From: Dioscorea cayenensis subsp. rotundata
Lineage: Eukaryota > Streptophyta > Magnoliopsida > Dioscoreales > Dioscoreaceae
Assembly: GCF_009730915.1 (NCBI RefSeq)
Contig: NC_052494.1
Location: forward strand, 434,001-498,000
Length of the DNA stretch: 64,000 bases
Direction of reading: 5' to 3'
The notes under the pieces were generated by a model. It was not told the origin of the DNA. It ran no database searches and saw only the letters and a program-made list of their open reading frames with translations. Every line of letters begins with the position of its first letter. Position 1 is the stretch's first letter. The translations under genes and the position numbers were made by a program. Shown here piece after piece: positions 1 to 10,858 of the stretch.

Positions 1-325
1 CTCCACTGCAATGTTATACTGACACAGTGACACCAATACACATGAATGCATGGCCACCTTCGTACTAAACTCCACTGCAATGTTATACTGACACCAATAC
101 GTACGTACCCAATGCTTGCATGGCCACCTTCATGCTAAACCCTACTGCAATGGTTTAGTAATGACACCCATTACCCATACACATGCATGCATGGACGTGC
201 ATGGCCATGCACCTTCATGCCAAACTCTATACTAGCTGCAATGTTGTATACACAGGCATGGATGCATGCATGACTATGCATTGTCACCTTCGCGCTAAAC
301 GTAGTTGCAATGTAATATACCAGAA
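1..325. repeat. degenerate 70-85 bp tandem repeat
   Basis: About four and a half copies of a degenerate unit lie head to tail. Each unit holds a CTGCAATG-T-TA core, then a GACACC-type stretch, a GCATGCATGGCCA-type stretch and a CACCTTC-TGCTAAAC end. Core copies start near 7, 75, 145, 237 and 305. A more diverged copy lies near 491-545. The array runs off the left edge of the window. No coding potential is credible here. Confidence 0.75.
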
Positions 326-564
326 GTCATCTCGTCTGATTTCAGAACTAAGTTATTCTTTGGATTTCTACTATCACAATTTAACATGTGTCTCCCAACC
401 ATAACATAGAAAAATAACAATATATGTGTCAGAATGTGATTGAAGATCGAAGATCAAAGATACTCTGTTTCTGGAATCAAGCAAGATGAACACGTATACT
501 GACACCCATAACATTGCATGGGCATGAATGGACCTCATGCAAACTATAAACAAGAACCATGAGC

Positions 565-644
<80 letters not shown>

Positions 645-2030
645 CAAGGCACCATAAATATTATTGATCATTTGATATTTGATAATTTATTCTTTAAATT
701 ATTTTTGTATCAGGTGACTCCCTTCCTTTTTTTCCCAGAAGGGAGTCGCCTAAAAATTAATACACGTATATTGATGATATAAGTTATTTATTATATATGA
801 CAATTTATCGTAGAATAGGGGTAGGTCTTTTTAAAAAAAAAATCAGAATTTTTATTAGTAGTTGTTAGATTTCAAATTTAGAAACATTAGGAAGTAACTA
901 CACTCATTATATATAATTAAAACATCATAATAAATTCTATATTTTACATTAATATAATTAAATGTCATAATAAATTCTATCTTTTACATTAAAAAATATA
1001 ATAATTTGGATAGGCGTAAAAACTTGATTTACAATTAAAAATATAAAGCTTTCATAATATAGTTGGATGTGTGATTCTTTTTAATTATGAAAATAAACAG
1101 ATAATTATATGAGAGTTTTGCGAGGCTGTTAAAGTCTTATATTGTAAATATTTCCATAAATTTAATAATAAAAATTATTTTTAAAAACATTTGGTAGAGA
1201 AAACAAAATAGTGAAATCTTTTGACTCTCAATGAACATATTACATGTAACTAAGATAAGGAATGAGGTTATATGTGACAAAAAAAAAAAAGCCTGGCTAA
1301 CTTTATAAAATGCCATAATAATAAATAAATAAATAAATAATGCAGTGGGGGCAGAGTGGGGAAAAGGCACCTGAAAAAGGAACCTGTGATTGGGACCAGA
1401 GAGAAGAGCCCGGTTCTCGAGGAGAACATCTCTGTGGGCCTCCAGTAAACACTTTTTTGACTAAGATCCAGTACACTAAAATGGGCCTGGCCCGTGGGCC
1501 CTTCCTCCTCTTCTCTCAGTCCCAATGCAATGGTACTTCACCATCATGCCCAAAAAGAACATAAAAAATACTTCAAATTTATAGATAAAGAAATAAATAT
1601 ATAATATAGGAATATATATATATAGTTTAGAAAAAAATAATAGTAAAAATAATTCATTTTAAAATTCAAAATTTAATTTCAATATATAAAACACTATATA
1701 CATCAATGCTCTGTGTACAGACTAAAAATTAATCATTCAACTTACGCACTCTTAAAACAGAGACGAGGTATTTGAGTTATGAGCCACATCTATAATCACT
1801 GATTCATTATTATTATTGTTTCCAATGAGTCTTAAATTCAATATCTTTCGAATGTCTCACACTTATTTTTCATAATAAAATTAAATAGCGTCTAATTTTG
1901 TGAGCTTCTTTCCCAAAAAAAACATATGGAAATTATTTTAATTTGTAGAAAATCAAATTATTATATATATATATATATAATAATATCTAGATTGATGCAT
2001 GGATGTGCATGGATTGGACATCGTTATCAA
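326..2030. other. AT-rich intergenic DNA with (AT)n at 566-641
   Basis: No gene is recognised. A perfect (AT)n run of about 76 bp lies at 566-641. A more GC-rich patch at 1335-1555 has short open frames on both strands but no recognisable domain. The rest is AT-rich DNA with short homopolymers. Confidence 0.7.
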
Positions 2031-2033
2031 AAA

Positions 2034-2183
2034 TGGGGCCCACGAGATGGCGTGAGTTGCGGTTGTCCTGTCGGCCTGAAATTTTTGCTGACGTGGCATC
2101 CTTCCGGACGGCACGCGCGCTCAGAGACAGGGATCTAGCTCTTCCTCGAGTTCAGTGCAAATTAGAGTAACTCGACACGTGTC
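2034..2183. promoter_or_regulatory. GC-rich island with TCP-like, TGACGTGG and G-box/ABRE motifs
   Basis: In an otherwise AT-rich upstream region this island carries TGGGGCCCAC at 2034-2043 (TCP-site like), TGACGTGGCA at 2089-2098 (bZIP ACGT core) and the perfect palindrome GACACGTGTC at 2174-2183 (G-box/ABRE like). It lies 760-910 bp upstream of the Dof start codon. Binding is inferred from motif match only. Confidence 0.4.
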
Positions 2184-2430
2184 AATCTCCCATTCACATT
2201 ATCAGTCCATGACTCTATCATCAATCTTTTCAATTTTTCAAATTTTAAAATTTTTAAAAATATATGATTAATATTTTATATTTTTTTTGCCTTTTATCCC
2301 AATATTTATATATTTATCAAACTAATTAAAAATTTAAGTAGATAACCCTCTTTAAAAAATATATATATAATAGCTTAGCGCATTATTCTTCATCATTTAT
2401 AAAAAAAAACATTATATTTTTATTAAATTA

Positions 2431-2465
<35 letters not shown>

Positions 2466-2469
<4 letters not shown>

Positions 2470-2605
2470 GAGATGTGGATAAACAGCATGTACAATTATC
2501 TCTAATATATCTATATCCTTATCATGCTAAGATTTGAATTCCGCATCTTCAACAAAATACACTTTATGTGCAAGACATAGTGCTAATAGATCAAGACACT
2601 AAACA
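2466..2605 (-). repeat. SINE-like sequence, reverse orientation
   Basis: Read on the minus strand this contains TCTATTAGCACT (pol III A-box like, near 2575-2586) and then GGAATTCAAATCTT (B-box like, near 2530-2543). The A-box segment matches the + strand copy near 60930. The elements resemble a tRNA-derived SINE family; the boundaries are uncertain. Confidence 0.4.
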
Positions 2606-2790
2606 AGATGTTGTTAGTGTTATATATATATATATATATATATATATTTCATGTTATTATTATATATAACTTCATATATTAACATATTATCAAGTATATA
2701 TATATATATACAATGTACAAAACATAGTATTAACATATCATTTCACTAAACAAAACGTTGTTACTGTTATATATATATATATATATATAA
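2595..2790. repeat. duplicated block ending in (TA)n, upstream of Dof
   Basis: Two related segments at 2595-2647 and 2741-2790 share CACTAAACAA, then GTTGTTA-TGTTAT, and then run into a (TA)n tract. A third (TA)n tract at 2697-2710 lies between them. The block falls 150-350 bp upstream of the Dof start codon. Confidence 0.55.
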
Positions 2791-2946
2791 TATCATATAT
2801 TACCATAAAATTTAAAAAAAAAATCATATATTTTATTTATTTTTCTTTCTTTTCATCCCTATATTAAGACATGCACTCTTCTCTCATGTCCACCTTCATA
2901 CATTTCCTCACCATCTTCTCTTCAAAAAAACCATACCACCTTCAAA

Positions 2947-3612
2947 ATGATACATGGCAACGAAGCTCTAGAGTCCAACATGACCAACAACAATAACAAC
3001 AACAAGCTCTCATCTCCGGCGACTACTCCGGCGACCAATGATCACCGGGAAAACCTCCGGTGTCCTCGGTGTGATTCATCAAACACAAAGTTCTGCTACT
3101 ACAACAACTACAACCTAACTCAACCTCGCCATTTCTGCAAGACTTGCCGGAGATATTGGACCAAAGGTGGCGCTCTCCGTAACGTCCCCATCGGCGGTGG
3201 CTGCCGGAAAACCAAACCATCCATGTCCACCACCAAGTCCATCTCCACTAAGTCCAAACCACTCCATTCTGAATCCATGATCAACTTCTCTAGCTCTTCA
3301 CTGTTTCATCCCACTCACAGTTCACAACTCTTCACTTTACTTGCACCTTCACCCTTCCAAAACCCTAACCCTAACCCAAACCCTAATTATTGTAATATTA
3401 TTGGCTCATATGGTGGTCAGAGTTTTGGGTTGGATCAGTTTAACCCACTTGTTGTTGATCATTTTCCAAGCATTCAAGAACTGTACCAGAAACTCAGGTC
3501 ATCATCAAGCAGCTTTCATTACATCAATGGTGATGAACTTCAAGGAATTATAAGCAATCAATCATTTCCGACCGGCGATGAGTTTAGCTACTGGAATGGT
3601 TCATTGTTCTAA
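2947..3612 (+). CDS. Dof-type zinc-finger transcription factor
   Basis: Single-exon gene for a 221-residue Dof protein, a plant-specific nuclear transcription factor expected to bind AAAG-containing promoter sites. The Dof domain spans about residues 36-88 and has the C-x2-C-x21-C-x2-C zinc ligands at Cys39, Cys42, Cys64 and Cys67, followed by the conserved RRYWTKGG and GGGCRK segments. The N-terminus has an Asn run (residues 14-19) and Ser/Thr/Pro-rich sequence. The C-terminal half is low-complexity, with an Asn-Pro repeat around residues 139-147 encoded by CCCTAA-like DNA at 3359-3387. A TATA-like CTATATTAAG lies at 2860-2869. The ATG at 2947 was used; Met12 is a possible alternative. The protein is short for the family, which varies widely outside the Dof domain. 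The family is certain; the subgroup is not assigned. Confidence 0.95.
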   Translation: MIHGNEALESNMTNNNNNNKLSSPATTPATNDHRENLRCPRCDSSNTKFCYYNNYNLTQPRHFCKTCRRYWTKGGALRNVPIGGGCRKTKPSMSTTKSISTKSKPLHSESMINFSSSSLFHPTHSSQLFTLLAPSPFQNPNPNPNPNYCNIIGSYGGQSFGLDQFNPLVVDHFPSIQELYQKLRSSSSSFHYINGDELQGIISNQSFPTGDEFSYWNGSLF

Positions 3613-3930
3613 GCTTTTTCATGTTCAAATTATATTATATCCATGGAATGTGATTCCCTGTCATTAATGTTGTTTTCTTGTTCTTGTTCAACTAGCATTA
3701 TATATATATATAAAGCTGCTCCTCCCTTGTCATCTTGAAACTTTACTTTTTTTCTTTTTAAAGAATTTTTTTAAAAAAAAGAAAACTATGTCCTTATCCA
3801 AAAATTCTCAACAAACATTCAAAAATGAAGATCATAATCACAACCAAATCGTTATAAAATTATCCCTTCATACTTCCTATAAATATGTAAAACTCTAACC
3901 TTAATCTATAACCCTTAAGTAATTACCAAG
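3613..3930 (+). promoter_or_regulatory. short Dof-xylosidase spacer with TATA box at 3878-3885
   Basis: Only 318 bp separate the Dof stop codon from the xylosidase start codon on the same strand, so this holds the Dof 3' UTR and the xylosidase promoter. TATAAATA at 3878-3885 is about 50 bp upstream of the ATG and is the likely TATA box, which would give a very short 5' UTR. Confidence 0.55.
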
Positions 3931-6900
3931 ATGGCAAACTACAATCTCTTCATCCTGTTCCTCTCTCTGACCTTTTTCATCACCACCACAACTTCATCAA
4001 GATTACTAACTCCATCACCTTCATCTCAAATCCAAAGGCTGCCATACACCCCAGGACCTATTCATACAAATGGACAGAACTTCACAAAGGTGTGTGATCC
4101 TGCAAGGTTCACCATTATTGGACTTAGAATGGAGGACTTTGCATACTGCAATGGATCTCTGCCTTACAGTGTCCGTGTTAAGGACTTGATTGGCAGGATG
4201 ACAATTAGTGAGAAATTTAAGAACCTTAATGATCTTGCTCCTGGTGCACCAAGGATTGGCTTGCCACACTATAACTGGTGGTCAGAAGCTTTGCATGGAG
4301 TTGCAAGCAGTCAGAATGGGACTTTTTTTGGTGATATTGTTAAGGGAGCCACTGTTTTTCCTACACCTATTCTCACTGCTGCTTCCTTTAATGCACCTTT
4401 ATGGAATACCATTGGCAAGGTACACATATGCATCATCATATCTCTGATCTTCTCCTTCTTTTAATTTTCTTTCTCTCTGATATTTATAAGTTTTGTGTAC
4501 TGTGGCATCATCATCAATTAATGAACTTCTGATCATCATCATCTACTTATATATATGTGTGAATATCATGCATTAATGCGTAGTGTGTACTTTCTATATC
4601 TTTTTTGTTTTTTTAATAAGATATATAAGATGGTACACATTGGCTATCAGAAATTAAAGAAATTAACTAGTGCATGTTATTCATCACTGTGTAGTGTGTA
4701 CTATGTTATTATCTATGATATGAATTAATTTCTCTCTTGCTTATGATTTATATTAGGACTTGTTGTCTATATATATAAATATTATTTCACAATGTGGATA
4801 TATATATATATATATATAAGCTCTCTCAATATATATATATATATATATATCAATCTTGCATTGTTTTCTCTCTTATATCAAGTGCAATGTTGCTGAACTT
4901 GTGTAGTAGTATCATCCAAACCCTAAACATCTCTCCCTTGAACTTATATATGTAGCATCATCTAAACCCTAAACCCTAAACTTCAATCTATATATATTGA
5001 ACTTGTTAAAGTATATATCATCTATACCTTAATATGTAAATATATATAGAGATTAATTTTTTTGTATTTAAATAGTTATTATATTAACTAGTAGTAATGT
5101 CTGCAGGTTGTATCCACAGAAGCCAGGGCAATGTACAACCTAGGTCATGCAGGACTAACATTCTGGAGCCCTAACATCAATGTAGCTCGTGATCCAAGAT
5201 GGGGAAGAACCCTAGAAACTCCTGGAGAAGATCCATATGTTACAGGCCTCTATGCTGTTAACTATGTCAGAGGTTTGCAAGATGTAGAGGGTTCAGTAAC
5301 TGTACAAGATCCTAACACAAGATCTCTTAAGGTTGCAGCTTGTTGCAAGCACTACACTGCTTATGATCTTGATAGTTGGATGAAGGGCATGATCGTTCGC
5401 CAAGAATACGACGCAAGAGTACGTATAAATAATACTGATCTCGATCGATGAATTAGCATGTACTTACATATATACAACTCTATAAGGTTAATAATGTTTT
5501 TTTTTTGTGTTAATTTGTGAATATATATATGAAGGTGACTGAACAAGACATGGTGGAAACTTTCAATAGACCATTTGAGACTTGTGTTAGAGAAGGTGAC
5601 TCAAGCAGCATTATGTGCTCTTTCAACAAAGTTAATGGCGTCCCTGTTTGTGCTGATGCCAGATTAATGTCTCAAACTTTCAGAAAAGAATGGAATCTCC
5701 ATGGGTGAGAATAAATATTTACATTATATAGCATGATAGAGTTAAAAAGAAGTGAAATTTAAGTCAGACATAGTTCAAGATTAATCAAGACAACTGAGTT
5801 AATTATCTACAAGTGTAGCATAATTATAGAGATAAAAACAAATGAAATTTAATTTTGTGCATATATGTACATATATTAGCATAGCATGTTAGAGTTAAAG
5901 TAAGTGAAATTTAATAATTTAGACATTTTTTAAGGTGCATTTATAAGTAAAGATTGTGTTATATCATCTATGCTTCATCACTGTTGCATTATATATAATT
6001 ATTGTTATCACTCAAATGATGTTTTCAGGTATATAGTTGCTGATTGTGATTCAGTTGAGGTTATAGCTGAGAGGCAGAGATGGCTCCATGATAGTCCTGA
6101 GGCAGCTATTGCTGAGACACTCAAAGCTGGTGAATTCTCACTGAATAAAATTTACAAAAACTTCATCTTCTTTTTGTTTATTTTAATTATGAAAAATAAA
6201 TTATAAACACTTTATTCAGGTTTGGATTTGGATTGTGGATGGGGGCCATTTCACTTCTACCAGGACTATGGAGAATCAGCAATTAGACAAGGGAGGATTA
6301 GAGAAACAGATGTGGACAATGCTTTGACCAACTTGTACACAGTTCTGATGAGACTTGGTTTCTTTGATGGCAATGAAAAGTTTCAAAACCTTGGACTCCC
6401 TGACATTTGTTCCAAAAAACACACTGATTTATCTGCAGAAGCTGCAAGACAAGGCACTGTTCTTCTCAAGAACATCAACAACAAAATTCTCCCTTTTGAC
6501 TCTAACAAGTTCAAAAACATTGCCTTGATTGGTCCTCATGCTAATGCCACTGAAGCCATGAGAGGAAACTATGCAGGAGATCCATGCAACTATATTACAC
6601 CACTTGAAGCTTTTCAGGCTGAAGTACAAGTGGATGTTCAGAAAGGGTGCTCAACAGTTGCATGCACTGATGTTGATCTGAATCCAGTGATTGATGCAGT
6701 GAAGAATGCTGATGCTTCTGTGCTTTTCTTTGGATTGGACTTATCAGAGGAGAGAGAAGAGTTTGATAAGAATGGACTTCAACTACCTGCAGGACAAGTT
6801 GAGATTATAAAAAAAGCTGCAGAGGCTTCTAAGGGTCCTGTTGTTCTTGTTATCATGTCTGGAACTTGTGTTGATCTTTCTTTTGCAGAGAAGAATCCTA

Positions 6901-8140
6901 AGATTGGAGCAATACTCTGGGTTGGTTATCCTGGTGAGCAAGGTGGTCGTGCCATCGCCGATGTTGTTTTCGGTCGTTATAATCCAGGTATAGCTTTTAA
7001 TTCTGAGCTTCCTATATACTATTATCATTCATATAAAACATAAACCAATTAAAGTTTTAGTTTAAGTATTAGCATTCTATATATATATATATATATATAT
7101 TTGAAAGCATGCATTTCAAACTTGTGTACACCTTCAAGTTTTGTTTCATATGGATATAGGACAATTCTAGTAGTATATATATATATATATATATATGAAT
7201 ATAATTAATACAATGGATTTAGGGTTCTACATATATATATATATATATATATATACAAATATTGAAACAAGCTCTAGTGCTTTATGTATGTGAATGTTTA
7301 ATGAATTGATTATATATATCTGTTGATATGCATATGAAATCATTCATTTTTAAGCTTTACAGCTTCAAACCAATTAAGTTCTACATAAAACTATATATTC
7401 AGAGTTCTATATAAGAATATATATATACATACATTAATATATATTCATGCTTTAGGTGCTCATGCCACATAGAAAAAATTAATATTTATATATATATACT
7501 AATTAATTACATTTTGCATGCAGCTGGGAGGTTACCATTAACTTGGTACAACTCAGACTACGTGGACCAACTCCCCATGACATCCATGCAATTACGTCCA
7601 AATGACCAACTTGGCTACCCTGGAAGAACCTACAAGTTCTACAATGGTCCTCTTCAATACCCATTTGGTCATGGCCTCAGCTACACCACCTTCAACTACA
7701 CTCTCAAATCCTCCACCACCTCCATCTCCACCACCCTTTCCCCACTCCAAAGTTGCAAACAACTCACCTTGAAGCCGAAAGTCACACCGCCGCCTTGCCC
7801 GGCCATCAACATCGACGAAAGCCTTTGTACCGATAATATAAACTTCACCGTCATCGTCACAAACACCGGAAAACTTGATGGTGATCATGTTCTTCTTGTT
7901 TACTCTAAACCTCCATTAATGGTTGATGATGCTCCTATCAAACAACTTGTTGGCTTTCAAAGGGTGTTTGTCAAGGCAGGACAAAGTTTGGAAGTTAAGT
8001 TCTCTTTGAATGCTTGCAAGGCTTTGGGTTTAGTTGAGAAGACTGCTTACAAAGTTTTGCCTTCTGGTGAGCATACCATTGTGGTTGGAGATGGTCATTC
8101 AGCTGCTTCATTTCCTGTCACTGTTAATTTCAAGCATTAG
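3931..8140 (+). CDS. GH3 beta-D-xylosidase / alpha-L-arabinofuranosidase
   Basis: Six exons: 3931-4419, 5107-5418, 5535-5704, 6029-6129, 6220-6987 and 7524-8140, giving 818 residues. All introns are GT-AG and phases match throughout. The product is a secreted glycoside hydrolase family 3 enzyme of the plant BXL/ARA type, which removes xylose or arabinose from wall polysaccharides such as xylan and arabinan. A hydrophobic signal peptide covers about residues 1-23. The N-terminal GH3 domain holds the [10 protein letters not shown] and PRWGR...ETPGEDP blocks. The YIVADCDSV segment carries the likely nucleophile Asp329. The C-terminal GH3 domain holds [12 protein letters not shown], with the probable acid/base Glu, and [13 protein letters not shown] fibronectin III-like domain follows [11 protein letters not shown]. 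Length is normal for the family, and nothing looks broken. The substrate preference between xylose and arabinose cannot be read from sequence. The final 40 codons are duplicated at 10200-10322. Confidence 0.93.
4893..5032 (+). repeat. 50-60 bp tandem repeat with telomere-like CCCTAAA motifs (intron 1)
   Basis: Three degenerate units beginning TGAACTTG/TGAACTTA (4893, 4939 and 4999) lie in intron 1 of the xylosidase gene. The first two contain AAACCCTAAAC, and the second holds two in a row at 4963-4981, matching the plant telomere repeat and the telo-box. (TA)n tracts lie just upstream at 4797-4818 and 4830-4850. Confidence 0.6.
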
Positions 8141-10199
8141 ATGGGCTTTTTCGCAAACTTTATTTCTAATTTTCTTTTTCTTTCTTTTTTTTTCTTTTTT
8201 ATTTTTTCTCAACTAGTTCATTCAACGCATAGATGAATGCTCTATAGCCTCTATTTTATTTCAAACATTATTTGTCTTTTAATTAGAAATATTATTTTTA
8301 TGAAATTGCTCTTTTTGAGTTTATTTCATGCTTGTTTGAATAATATTTTTATTTAGGGAATAAGAATTATTTATTTATTAATTTTATGATGGTGTTTTTG
8401 CGATATTCTCTCCAATAAAGTGGAATGTTTTTAAAACTGGACCGGATAGTGAACTGGTGTCATATTTGGGTCACGGGTCAGTCGATTCAACGGATGACCC
8501 ATTCCGGTCGGACCGGACGTCATAAATAAATAAATAAATAAATATATAAAATAACAAACTTTGTCATATTTTTTATTATAATTATCTTAAATATTTATTT
8601 TAGTATCATCATGATTTTATCAAAATCATTAAAGATTCAAATAATTAATCTAGGAGAAGCAACAAATATAACCACATAAGTTAAACCATCAATTAAAATA
8701 AAAATATAGAATAAAATAATTCCTAAATGATCTATACCTCTTAAACAATCTACAAGTTTCTTCTTCATTCTCATTTTCTTGCCAAACTTCAAAGTTCCAA
8801 GAATCCAAACAACAATTTTAACAAATCAAAACTCAAAGAATATCATAAAACCAAGACAAAAGGAGCCAATTCCCTAAGTCCATTCTTAAAAAATAAAAAT
8901 AAAAAATAAAAAAAAATTGAAAATCAGGTTCTATCCAGTTTTGGTCCGACCAACCGGTTCGCCGGGTTTGGCCCGGTTTGACCGGTTTACATATTGGCCA
9001 ACAATTATACTAAACTGGACTGAGCTATGGGCCAGTTCCCGGTTTTTCCTGTCCGACCGGTCAGTCCGGTTTTAAAAACTAAAGTGTGGAATAAAGCAAA
9101 ATCCTTTTTTAAAGTGAATTAAATTAACTATCAGTCCCTTGTAGAAGATTTTCCCAGATATTCCTCCATCTAAAGAGAATAACAAGTATAATAAAGGGCT
9201 TGCATGTACTTCTGAGTTTTAAAAATGAATTATAAAATTGTTTAAGGACTCAAAGTGCCTAACTAAAAATATTTTCCACCCTTAAAACCCTTTATGATTG
9301 TTTTTGCGGTATTCTCTCGAATAAAGTGAAAAAAGTGAGAAATAAAGCAATTTTTTTTTTAAATGGATTAAATTAACTATCAATCCTTCACAAAAGATTT
9401 TTTTCAGCTATTTTTACTGTGAAAGAGAATAACAAGTATAATAAAAAGGTATTCGAAAGAAAAAAAAAAGTGGAATAAAGCAAAATTTCTTTTTAAGTGG
9501 ATTAAATTAACTATCAGTCTCTCGTAGAAGATTTTCTCAAATATTCCTCCAGTGAAAGAGAATAACAAGTATTATAAAGGGCTTGCATGTAATTAATGAG
9601 GATTAAAAATAAATTATAAAATTGTTCAGGGACTCAAGTATTAACTAAAATCCCTTTTCCACTCTTAAAACCCAAGGGTAGTGTTTGATAGAATAAGGAT
9701 GAGAATAAGAATGAAAAGTGAAAAGCTTCAGGAATGTGATAAGAATAAAAACTTTATTTAGTTGTAGGAGAAATTCATTGAGATTGGGAAAAAAAAAATA
9801 ATGAAAAGATATGTGATAAAATTACTTTATATTTATTTATTTATTTATAAAATATTTTAAATATCAACATTCATTTTAATAAGTAAAATAAATTATTTTC
9901 ATTTAATTTAATATGTAAACATGTTATTTCACTTAAATTATCATTATCAAATATCTAATTTAATTTATATTAACAATTAATTAATATAATTTAATATTCA
10001 TGATATTTGATTCAAAATAAATATTTATTTAATATATAATTATTATTTTTATATAATTATTATACTTGATATTAATATCTTTATTTATAATACTAATATA
10101 TATTAAACCAATGGCCTTGAATCAATTGGTATCGAGTCACTTGTGTACGGCATTCGTTTTCGGAGAGAACTCTGAATCGAACCTCATGTTCTATGCAAG
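8141..10199. repeat. xylosidase 3' flank with three copies of the serpin-upstream repeat (R)
   Basis: Three copies of a roughly 220-260 bp repeat (R) lie here: R1 at 8391-9290 (interrupted by the inverted-repeat element at 8427-9079), R2 at about 9292-9446 (truncated) and R3 at about 9447-9672. Shared landmarks are ATTCTCTCGAATAAAGTG, GATTAAATTAACTATCAGTC, GAAAGAGAATAACAAGTATA and AGGGCTTGCATGTA. The same repeat sits directly upstream of all three serpins. 9676-10100 is AT-rich DNA starting with a GGGTAGTGTTTGATAGAA stretch that could begin another small transposon. 10105-10199 is SINE-like, with a TCGAACC B-box-like core. No gene is seen. Confidence 0.7.
8427..9079. mobile_element. non-autonomous DNA transposon with terminal inverted repeats (MITE-like)
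   Basis: A 653-bp element bounded by GTTTTTAAAACTGGACCGG and the inverse complement of CCGGTTTTAAAAAC. The subterminal regions are rich in CCGGTC/GACCGG in both orientations, and the interior is AT-rich with no open frame. The flanks TAAAGTGGAAT (8416-8426) and TAAAGTGTGGAAT (9080-9092) look like a target-site duplication with a 2-bp indel. Because other copies of the host repeat R lack it, the empty site is visible in the same window. The superfamily (hAT or Mutator) is not resolved. Confidence 0.72.
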
Positions 10200-10322
10200 A
10201 TGGCTTTGGGTTTAGTTGAGAAGACTGCTTACAAAGTTTTGCCTTCTGGTGAGCATACCATTGTGGTTGGAGATGGTCATTTAGCTGCTTCATTCCCTGT
10301 CACTGCTAATTTCAAGCATTAG
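10200..10322 (+). pseudogene. duplicated terminal fragment of the xylosidase gene
   Basis: The last 40 codons and stop of the xylosidase gene (from about 8020) are repeated here with only three substitutions seen by eye, and the similarity continues into the 3' flank to about 10560 (matching 8141-8400). An ATG created at the breakpoint gives a 40-codon open frame, but it has no catalytic part and no visible promoter. It is best read as a debris fragment of a recent segmental duplication that ends in repeat R and serpin 1. Confidence 0.85.
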
Positions 10323-10547
10323 ATGGACTTTATTGCAAATTTTATTTTTATTTTTATTTTTATTTTTTTGATCTAGTTCATTCAACGTGTTGTTGAATGC
10401 TCTATTTTATTTTATTTCAAACATTATTTTTCTATTGATTTGAAATATTATTTTTATGATATTGTTCTTTTTAGTTTATTTCATGCTTGTTTGAATATAT
10501 TTTTTTATTTACTTTAAGGAATAAAGATTGTTAATTAATTTATTTAA

Positions 10548-10812
10548 TTTATGAGGGTGTTTTTGCAATATTCTCTCGAATAAAACGAAAAAAAGTGAGG
10601 AATGAAGCAATTTTTTTTTAAAGTGGATTAAATTAACAATCAGTCCCTCGTAGAAGATTATCTCATATATTTCTCCACTGAAAGAGAATAACTGAATAAC
10701 AAGCATAGTAAAGGACTTGCATATAATTTATGAGGATTAAAAATGAATTATAAAATTGTTCAGGGACTAAAGTGGCTAACTAAAACCCCTTTTCCACCCT
10801 TTAAACCCTTCA
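10548..10812 (+). promoter_or_regulatory. repeat R copy forming the serpin 1 upstream region
   Basis: The fourth copy of repeat R ends about 45 bp before the serpin 1 start codon. Copies also lie before serpin 2 (about 15466-15672) and serpin 3 (19142-19215 plus 20196-20292). The proximal promoters of the three serpins are therefore one repeat family, shared with the xylosidase 3' flank. The promoter role is inferred from position. Confidence 0.6.
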
Positions 10813-10858
10813 CTTTCGATCAAACTTCCCCAAAAAAAGGGAATCGAAAACCCTAACA

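Noticed and set aside
477-782. Open frames of alternating Ile-Tyr on both strands; same at 35839-36036
   Set aside because: They are translations of (AT)n microsatellites with no flanking coding signal.
10105-10199. tRNA gene
   Set aside because: A B-box-like core is present but no cloverleaf can be drawn; SINE-derived at best.
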